Shown: positions 55,649 through 64,000 of the stretch, one piece after another
How positions within the stretch are numbered: position 1 is the stretch's first letter
Layout: each line of letters begins with the position of its first letter
Origin: Acinetobacter guillouiae CIP 63.46
GTDB taxonomy: Bacteria; Pseudomonadota; Gammaproteobacteria; Pseudomonadales; Moraxellaceae
DNA: 64,000 nucleotides
Direction of reading: 5' to 3'
Assembly (NCBI RefSeq): GCF_000368145.1
Contig: NZ_KB849284.1
Coordinates: forward strand, 104,001 to 168,000
Position numbers and translations under genes: made by a program
The notes under the pieces: model-generated
The model's input: only the letters and a program-made list of their open reading frames with translations
What the model was told of the DNA's origin: nothing
The model's database searches: none

Positions 55649-57013
55649 ATGTTTAAAGCAGAAAAAGTTCTTTGGGGTGAAGGTTTATTTTTAAGACCAC
55701 AACACTTCCAATTACAAGATACGTATCAAGAACAACGACTTAACCACACCATTCGTTCAACGATTCCTTATCCTTATGGAATTAAAAATCTTCGATTTGA
55801 CGAAACACAACTGGGCACACATGTGCTTGCTTTAGAGCAAATCGATATGATTTGGCAGGATGGTGAAATTTACCAAGCGCCGGCCAAAGATCTGTTACCA
55901 CAACCAATTTTATTGGATGAACTGAACTTGCGTGGGGAAATGTTAATCTACTTAGCATTGCCTATTTTACAACCGAATAAAAAGAACATCTCTGATGAAC
56001 AGGATAAACAACCTGCTCGCTACCATTCATATTTGAATGAAACTCACGATCTTTTTACTGATGCATCCCCTGCTGAAATTACATTTCTTCGACGCCGAAC
56101 TGAATTTAAACTTTTTGATGTTCAAGCAGATCCAAATCAAGATTTAGATGGTTTTTTATATCTTGCTATCGGAAAAATTCGACGTCATAGTTCAGGGAAT
56201 TTTGAGATTGATTCAAAATATATTCCACCAATTTTACATATTCAGTCAAATGAAACCTTATTGGCAAATTTGAAGCGAACATTGAACGTTGTTCGTGCCA
56301 AAATTAAAATGATTCAAACCAATAATCGTGAAAATGAACAAAAGCTCATTGAATTTAGATCGGGTGATATTGTTTCATTCTGGTTGGTCAATGCACTAAA
56401 TACTGCTCATGCGACCTTGAATCATCTGTTACAAAATCCGCAGATTCACCCTGAAAAACTATTTTTTGAACTTCTGCGTTTAACGGGTTCATTGCTGACA
56501 TTCTCTACCGCATATGAAGTTGAACATTTGCCACAATATCAACATCATAACTTGCAAGATAGCTTTAGTCAGCTTGATAAAATTTTACGCGAATTGCTCG
56601 ATACGATTATTTCAAGTCGTTATATCAGTATTGCGCTAAAAGAAATTCGCCCATCTTATTGGGTCGGAAGCTTAGAAACAGATAAAATCACCAAAGAATC
56701 AAGACTTTATATCGCTGTTTCTAGTAGCATGATGCAAACCCATGAACTGATTCAAATTGTCCCACTGCGTTTCAAAGTCGGGAATACTGTCGATGTTGAA
56801 CAACGTGTTGTTGCGGCACTTCCTGCAATCCCAATTCATCATTTAGTCCAAATTCCAACTGCTATCCCGGTGCGTTCTGGTGTGAATTATTTTGAAATTG
56901 AACCACATCATGAAATGTATCAACGTATGCTTGATTCTGAAACCATCTGTATTTATGTCCCTGCAGGTTTCCCAGATATCAGTATTGAATTAATTGCAGT
57001 GATGAATGGTTAA
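55649..57013 (+). CDS. tssK: T6SS baseplate-membrane linker TssK
   Basis: Trimeric adaptor joining the baseplate to TssL and TssM. The 454 residues have the start KVLWGEGLFLRPQHFQLQD that marks the family, and the C-terminal IPVRSGVNYFEIEPHHEMY segment. The neighbours are tssA upstream and tssL downstream at 14 bases. Confidence 0.96.
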   Translation: MFKAEKVLWGEGLFLRPQHFQLQDTYQEQRLNHTIRSTIPYPYGIKNLRFDETQLGTHVLALEQIDMIWQDGEIYQAPAKDLLPQPILLDELNLRGEMLIYLALPILQPNKKNISDEQDKQPARYHSYLNETHDLFTDASPAEITFLRRRTEFKLFDVQADPNQDLDGFLYLAIGKIRRHSSGNFEIDSKYIPPILHIQSNETLLANLKRTLNVVRAKIKMIQTNNRENEQKLIEFRSGDIVSFWLVNALNTAHATLNHLLQNPQIHPEKLFFELLRLTGSLLTFSTAYEVEHLPQYQHHNLQDSFSQLDKILRELLDTIISSRYISIALKEIRPSYWVGSLETDKITKESRLYIAVSSSMMQTHELIQIVPLRFKVGNTVDVEQRVVAALPAIPIHHLVQIPTAIPVRSGVNYFEIEPHHEMYQRMLDSETICIYVPAGFPDISIELIAVMNG

Positions 57014-57027
57014 GCGAGGAGTATGTC

Positions 57028-57828
57028 ATGAGCCAGAATAATATTGCCCCCTCACTGTTTGATGATGGACAAATCGGTGGAGGTTCTTTACCGCAACAAT
57101 CCAAAATCACACAAGCAACCAATTTAGTCGACCTTCTACATGACGGATTTTATATTGTTTTCTTATTGAAGAATCAGTATGTGCCAGAAAATGCAAACGG
57201 CTTTAAAGACAAAATTTTAGACTTGTTAAATCGTTTTGAACATCAAGCAAAAAAACTGCAGTTTTCTCCTGAAGATATCCATGATGCAAAATATGCATAT
57301 TGTGCCCTAATTGATGAAACCATTGTTACTCAACAAGATCCATCATTCTTTAACCTGCAAAATCATTGGTTAATCAGTCCACTTCAATTAACTTTATTTG
57401 GTTCACAACTTGCAGGTTATCGATTCTTTGAGTTTCTCGAACTGATTCGTGCTCGTGGTAAAGAAAGATTGGCTTCACTCGAAGTTTTTCACTATTGCTT
57501 ATTGCTTGGTTTCCAAGGTAAGTATCGTATTGAATCGATTGAAAGTTTAAATCATCTTGTGGCACGAGTCGGTGATGAAATCGATTATTTAAAAGGCAAA
57601 AAGACTGCCTTTTCTCCTTTTGCGGCTTTACCAGATCAAATCAAAAATATTATTCATAAAGAATTACCCTTTGTTTGGATTTTAATTTTCCTGTTGTTAT
57701 TTGCTGTACTGGCTTTCGCTGGCCTAAAATTCATGTTGAATAAGACGGAAAATGCTTCTATTGCGAAATTTAATAATGTGATTTCTGCACCTGCTGAACA
57801 AGCACATATCACTATTCAATTGCCTTGA
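57028..57828 (+). CDS. tssL: T6SS inner-membrane protein TssL (DotU-like)
   Basis: A tail-anchored protein of the membrane complex. In 266 residues it has the DotU cytoplasmic domain (about 30-205, with DAKYAYCALIDETIV and LFGSQLAGYRFFEFLE) and one C-terminal helix (about 217-238). It lacks an OmpA peptidoglycan-binding extension; the OmpA-like protein in the other block may substitute. Confidence 0.95.
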   Translation: MSQNNIAPSLFDDGQIGGGSLPQQSKITQATNLVDLLHDGFYIVFLLKNQYVPENANGFKDKILDLLNRFEHQAKKLQFSPEDIHDAKYAYCALIDETIVTQQDPSFFNLQNHWLISPLQLTLFGSQLAGYRFFEFLELIRARGKERLASLEVFHYCLLLGFQGKYRIESIESLNHLVARVGDEIDYLKGKKTAFSPFAALPDQIKNIIHKELPFVWILIFLLLFAVLAFAGLKFMLNKTENASIAKFNNVISAPAEQAHITIQLP

Positions 57829-57839
57829 CAGGTTGAATT

Positions 57840-58436
57840 ATGACACAAGAAAAACAAACATCTATTCGTATATTACAAAGTAAACCCGCTAAAAAAACAT
57901 TGGGGAAATCATTTGTTTTTCTACTTGGTTTAATTGCTGGGATGGTTATTTCTGCTATTTTCTTTTTTGTTTTTATCAATATGAACCCAACAGAAAGTGC
58001 CAGTACCAATACAGATTCGGTTGCAACACAAGAACCTGAGCTACGTGACGTGCATGCTGAAGAAGCAGCAACCAATCATCATGATGAAAATGCTGGTGCA
58101 TATAAGCAGCATATCAATGAAAAAGATTTCAATCAGATTTTTAAACATGAAAATAAGGTTGCTGCTCAGAAAAACCCAAATCCGAATGCCTCACCGTTTG
58201 AACAAATGCTAAAACCGGAGGCGAAACCAGCAGTGCCACCGCCAGCTGCAACCAGACCACAAGCTGCAATAACCGCAAAACCAGTACCAAAAGCTAAAGT
58301 AGAAGCAAAGCCAGAAGTTGCTGCTAAACCTACTGAAAAAGAAGCCGCACCTAAAAAAGAGGAAGCGCAAGAAGCTTCCCCTGAAGGTACAGTGAAAATG
58401 ACGATAGACCGTAAAGTCATAGAAAACAAACCATGA
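57840..58436 (+). CDS. T6SS-cluster single-pass membrane protein rich in Ala, Lys and Pro
   Basis: A 198-residue protein of unknown role. One transmembrane helix (about 25-47, FVFLLGLIAGMVISAIFFF) has a short basic N-terminal part, so the bulk is likely periplasmic. Residues 110-180 are low-complexity with KPAVPPPAA and KPVPKAKVEAKPE, like TonB-type rods that span the periplasm. The gene is 11 bases after tssL and overlaps tagX by four bases, so it is part of the apparatus operon. No homologue is named here. Confidence 0.75.
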   Translation: MTQEKQTSIRILQSKPAKKTLGKSFVFLLGLIAGMVISAIFFFVFINMNPTESASTNTDSVATQEPELRDVHAEEAATNHHDENAGAYKQHINEKDFNQIFKHENKVAAQKNPNPNASPFEQMLKPEAKPAVPPPAATRPQAAITAKPVPKAKVEAKPEVAAKPTEKEAAPKKEEAQEASPEGTVKMTIDRKVIENKP

Positions 58437-59416
58437 TTTTGTTTGTTGTCATTTGCTTTATCTTTTTGGTGCTTGGTCTAACTTTTCTGATGTCTTATGA
58501 AATTAGACATAAAACCTTAGACTACCTTAAAGCACTTTTACCGCAAGGTAAGAGAAAGCTGGCTTCTGCAAAGCACTTTGCAGAACAAATGAATCAAGCA
58601 GCCTCAGCCAATCAGACCCAAACCCATTGGCATTTACAGCAATGGTGGATTTTGATTGCGGGTTTCTTTTTACTTTCCAGCATTCTTGTTTTTGCATTTA
58701 CACGACCAATTGATCCGACAAAGGTTGAAGCAGAATATTTAAGAAAAACTGACCCACAAATTTATGCACTATTAAATGGTGAAGTTTTAACCCCTCCTCC
58801 TGCAGTGGATGAAAGCTTAATTGATGCTGCGATTGTTCAAGCACAAATATTAGAAAGAGACAACCCTGTTCCAAATCATCAATTCCCGAGTGTAAATCCA
58901 TCAGCTATTGATAATGAAGGGGTTGGAGATCAACGTAGCAGCTTCGATACAGCAATGGTTGACCGTAAATGGGACAAAATGCATCCAAGTTATAAGCAGC
59001 GTTTACTGATGGTCTTTAAAATCATGAAAGAGCGCCATGGTTATGAAATGGTGCTTTTAGAAGGTTATCGTAGTCCAGAGCGTCAAACTCGTTTATCTGG
59101 CAATACAGCCACGACTTTAGCCAAAGCCTATCAAAGTTATCATCAATTTGGTTTAGCAGCCGATGTTGCCTTTAAACGAGATGGTAAAGTTGTTATTTCT
59201 GAACGAGATCCTTGGGCATGGAAAGGTTATCAATTGTATGGGGTTGTTGCTGAATCTGTAGGTTTAACATGGGGTGGACGTTGGACACGCATTCACGACT
59301 ATGGTCATACTGAGTTCCGTATGCCAGGACTGCGTAAAAACCGTGAATCTGCTGAACGCTTGATTGCTGAAGCACAAGGCAAAGGACTTATGGCAAATAA
59401 TATTGATGTAAATTAA
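58433..59416 (+). CDS. tagX: Peptidoglycan peptidase TagX of the T6SS (M15 family)
   Basis: A 327-residue membrane protein that opens the cell wall for T6SS assembly in Acinetobacter. Two N-terminal helices (1-20 and 66-88) precede a periplasmic M15 (VanY-like) zinc peptidase domain (about 165-315) with MVLLEGYRSPERQTRL, HQFGLAADVAF (zinc His and Asp) and HDYGHTEFRM (third ligand). TagX was reported as an L,D-endopeptidase. The start is ATGA-coupled to the gene before. It is the last gene of the rightward block. Confidence 0.92.
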   Translation: MILFVVICFIFLVLGLTFLMSYEIRHKTLDYLKALLPQGKRKLASAKHFAEQMNQAASANQTQTHWHLQQWWILIAGFFLLSSILVFAFTRPIDPTKVEAEYLRKTDPQIYALLNGEVLTPPPAVDESLIDAAIVQAQILERDNPVPNHQFPSVNPSAIDNEGVGDQRSSFDTAMVDRKWDKMHPSYKQRLLMVFKIMKERHGYEMVLLEGYRSPERQTRLSGNTATTLAKAYQSYHQFGLAADVAFKRDGKVVISERDPWAWKGYQLYGVVAESVGLTWGGRWTRIHDYGHTEFRMPGLRKNRESAERLIAEAQGKGLMANNIDVN

Positions 59417-59494
59417 TAGCCATGTTGTCTGTGTAGGAAAATGCTTACAGCAATCACAGCGATTGTCATCTATACGATCAAAGCACAGTCTTAT

Positions 59495-59641
59495 ATTCTA
59501 TAGTTATAGGGAACAGGAAGTTTCCCAGACATAAAACAACAATAAAGCGTCTGAGCATCAGGAACGTGAGATTCGACAGGAGTCAGATCTAACACACCAA
59601 TACGAAGAAAACCCCATCAGGATGATGGGGTTTTCTTTTTA
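59495..59641 (+). ncRNA. Candidate structured small RNA, copy B (right of the T6SS)
   Basis: A direct copy of the element at 37400-37541. The first part (ATTCTATAGTTATAGGGAA to CAGACATAAAACAA) is almost the same; the middle diverges; the end CACCAATACGAA and the hairpin AAAACCCC / GGGGTTTT around ATCAGGATGAT are conserved. The stem's outer pair is A-T here and G-C in copy A. It starts 79 bases after tagX and has a T-rich tail, so it may also end the tagX message. Confidence 0.75.
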
Positions 59642-59682
59642 TATCTATAGAATATCTGATTCACATCATATTGTTTGAGAAT

Positions 59683-59994
59683 CTATAAACCCTTTAAATA
59701 CGTAATAATCTGTTGATTTTCAGCCATTTCTGCGAGCTCTAATGCGGTAAATTGGCTTTTATAGTCTTTGTTTGCGCCTTTAGAAATCAATAATTTAACG
59801 ATATCTAAATGATCATTTTCCGCCGCAGCTTGTAGCGCACTATAGCCTTCATCATCAGTTTGATTGACATCAACACCTTGTGATAATAGTTGTTCGACCT
59901 GTTCAAACTCTCCTAAAGATGCAGCATATACCAGTTCAGGAAGATGTAATTCTTCATCATTATTAGGAAGCGGTGAGAATGAGTTAAGTTTCAT
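59683..59994 (-). CDS. Small ankyrin-repeat protein
   Basis: A 103-residue protein with about three ankyrin repeats (LVYAASLGEFEQVEQLLSQG, then GYSALQAAAENDHLDIVKLL and a degenerate last one), no signal peptide. The frame opens at a TTG (60018), but the ATG at 59994 is used; no strong ribosome site is seen for either. Ankyrin proteins bind other proteins; closeness to the T6SS may be chance. It sits between copy B and the rRNA terminator, convergent with tagX. Confidence 0.8.
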   Translation of the reverse strand: MKLNSFSPLPNNDEELHLPELVYAASLGEFEQVEQLLSQGVDVNQTDDEGYSALQAAAENDHLDIVKLLISKGANKDYKSQFTALELAEMAENQQIITYLKGL

Positions 59995-60131
59995 AAGAAA
60001 TACCAAATTTTTGTTCAATTATTATTTAGCTAAAAATTTTAAAGGTCAACAGTTCATTATTCAATGAATTCAGTGATCAATTAGCTTAATATAACTAGAT
60101 CTATTTCATTTCGCTAATAAACACCGCGCAT

Positions 60132-60172
60132 AAAAAAACACCCCAATCTCGTTAAAGATCGGGGTGTTTTAG
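60132..60172 (-). terminator. Terminator of the rRNA operon
   Basis: Stem ACACCCC / GGGGTGT extended by ATCT / AGAT around CGTTAA, with A and T runs on both sides, 9 bases after the 5S gene. Confidence 0.88.
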
Positions 60173-60180
60173 ATTTAAAA

Positions 60181-60295
60181 GCTGGCGATGACTTACTCTC
60201 ACATGGGTAACCCCACACTACCATCAGCGCTAAGAGGTTTCACTTCTGAGTTCGGGAAGGGATCAGGTGGTTCACTCTTGCTATTGTCGCCAGCA
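60181..60295 (-). rRNA. rrf: 5S ribosomal RNA
   Basis: The minus strand reads TGCTGGCGACAATAGCAAG at the start and TAAGTCATCGCCAGC at the end, about 115 bases, with the pairing arms GCTGGCGA / TCGCCAGC and the conserved CCGAACTCAGAAGTGAAAC. Ends are good to a few bases. The 230-base gap to the 23S gene holds no other gene. Confidence 0.96.
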
Positions 60296-60527
60296 AACTG
60301 TTATGGACTTGTTCGGGTCTTATTTAAATGCCTTACTTCGTACCAAATGAGTTTAACAGAACATTTGAGTTGATTTTAACATAAAGCATAGCTTAATGTC
60401 TTGCGCTCGGACAAACATAATTAATGTTTGTTTATTCCTCGCTCATGTAACTAGCTTTATAACTAAATCAAGTATGTTTGATCTTTTATGAATCAAATGA
60501 TGCTTCATATACAACTGCTTGGGTGTT

Positions 60528-63418
<2,891 letters not shown>

Positions 63419-63757
63419 CTATACAACCCCAAACAGTCGTTAATCCCTACAAGGAGGATCAACAATGTGAACTTAATCACTTCTATTTGTTGCCTGTGAA
63501 CTTAATCACTATACAGCTTCAATTTAATTCATATACCAAAACGCTTGATTCAGTTTTATCGCTAGTGCTCATTTCATTCAACATTAACAATTACTTGCTA
63601 ATATCAACTAAAACGAGTTTAAACAATTATTTCAACTCAAATATATTCTGTTAATGATTCACTACCGCCTCGTCAGCGAGTAGTTAACTGTGATAAATCA
63701 CAGAACTTAATAAGCTATCTGCTTACTAAGTTCTGTAATCACTTAGTCTTTAATTAG
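63419..63757 (-). other. Spacer between tRNA-Ala and 23S
   Basis: An internal transcribed spacer of about 340 bases with no gene. A hairpin pairs CAGAACTTA (63701-63709) with TAAGTTCTG (63727-63735), and may be a processing signal. The part next to 23S has the processing-stem sequence. Confidence 0.8.
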
Positions 63758-63833
63758 TGGTGGAGACTAACGGAGTCGAACCGTTGACCTCCTGCGTGCA
63801 AAGCAGGCGCTCTACCAACTAAGCTAAGTCCCC
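63758..63833 (-). tRNA. tRNA-Ala (TGC)
   Basis: A 76-base cloverleaf on the minus strand with encoded CCA. The acceptor arm starts GGGGACT and ends AGTCTCC, the anticodon loop is CTTTGCACG with anticodon TGC, and the T arm has GGTTCGACTCC. It is the second tRNA of the rRNA spacer. Confidence 0.97.
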
Positions 63834-63877
63834 AGCTTAAGATCTTAATATATCTGCTCTTCTGTGTTCAGTAGACT

Positions 63878-63954
<77 letters not shown>

Positions 63955-64000
63955 TCAGATACATCAATGAAGAACAACTTGTTGTGGATTCTTACCAATC

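Noticed and set aside
57812-58429. Two minus-strand frames opposite the Ala/Lys/Pro-rich T6SS protein
   Set aside because: They reflect the low-complexity codons of the real gene; the plus-strand gene has tight operon spacing on both sides.
37554-59416. The T6SS cluster as a prophage or contractile tailocin
   Set aside because: TssM, TssL, TssK, ClpV and TagX are T6SS-specific, and no phage head, lysis or integrase genes occur.
37400-59641. The paired elements as part of a CRISPR array or as attachment sites of a phage-like island
   Set aside because: Only two copies 22 kb apart, with no spacers, integrase or tRNA beside them; the hairpin and terminator fit an RNA gene better.

Overview
The window is chromosomal DNA of an Acinetobacter species (Moraxellaceae). 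The support is the gene content and order: the wza-wzb-wzc end of a capsule (K) locus followed by two FkpA-type isomerases, murJ, ampD and nadC; the phospholipase C / rph / desaturase / dsbA-ubiG-gph-yciK block; argA next to an ssu operon; a type VI secretion (T6SS) cluster with the TagX peptidase and an AsaA-like protein; and an AT-rich base composition with many short hairpin terminators. The species is not decided. I recall the T6SS cluster of A. baumannii lying elsewhere in the chromosome, so a non-baumannii species is a reasonable guess, but it is only a guess.

Layout. (1) 1-6300: edge of a capsule locus. On the minus strand are a truncated FdtA-type sugar ketoisomerase, rmlA and rmlB, which together point to a dTDP-3-amino-3,6-dideoxyhexose in the capsule. 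Divergent on the plus strand is the export and tyrosine phosphorelay set wza, wzb, wzc. (2) 6400-25500: core genes: two FKBP isomerases, murJ, ampD, nadC, a DUF2135/TPR protein, an LTA-synthase-like membrane phosphotransferase, a Tat-exported phospholipase C with a tiny lipoprotein gene in front of it, rph, a desT/desC/desB unsaturated fatty acid module with two operator-like palindromes, dsbA, ubiG-gph and yciK. (3) 25700-29400: a 51-residue orphan protein, three tandem RcnB-like periplasmic proteins, an orphan terminator that may end a small RNA, and argA. (4) 29400-34540: an ssu sulfonate operon with two successive substrate-binding proteins, ssuD, ssuC and ssuB. (5) 34600-37330: a MITE-like repeat, apparently nested in an older copy, then a RutR-like regulator, a nucleosidase and a flavin reductase. 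(6) 37400-59640: a T6SS cluster as two divergent blocks (asaA-like, tssB, tssC, hcp, tssE, tssF, tssG, a membrane protein, tssM, tagF, an OmpA-like protein and PAAR leftward; tssH, tssA, tssK, tssL, an Ala/Lys/Pro-rich membrane protein and tagX rightward). It is bracketed by two direct copies of an sRNA-like element of about 145 bp. No vgrG is present. (7) 59680-64000: a small ankyrin protein and the 3' part of an rRNA operon on the minus strand (tRNA-Ile, tRNA-Ala, 23S, 5S, terminator); the 16S gene lies beyond the right edge.

The most interesting items are the paired RNA-like elements around the T6SS, whose terminator stems differ by a compensated base pair; the nested repeat after ssuB; the 13-bp hairpin between hcp and tssE; the paired operators of the desaturase module; and several small genes (54, 42 and 51 residues) that a length cutoff would miss. 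I found no CRISPR array, prophage or complete insertion sequence.
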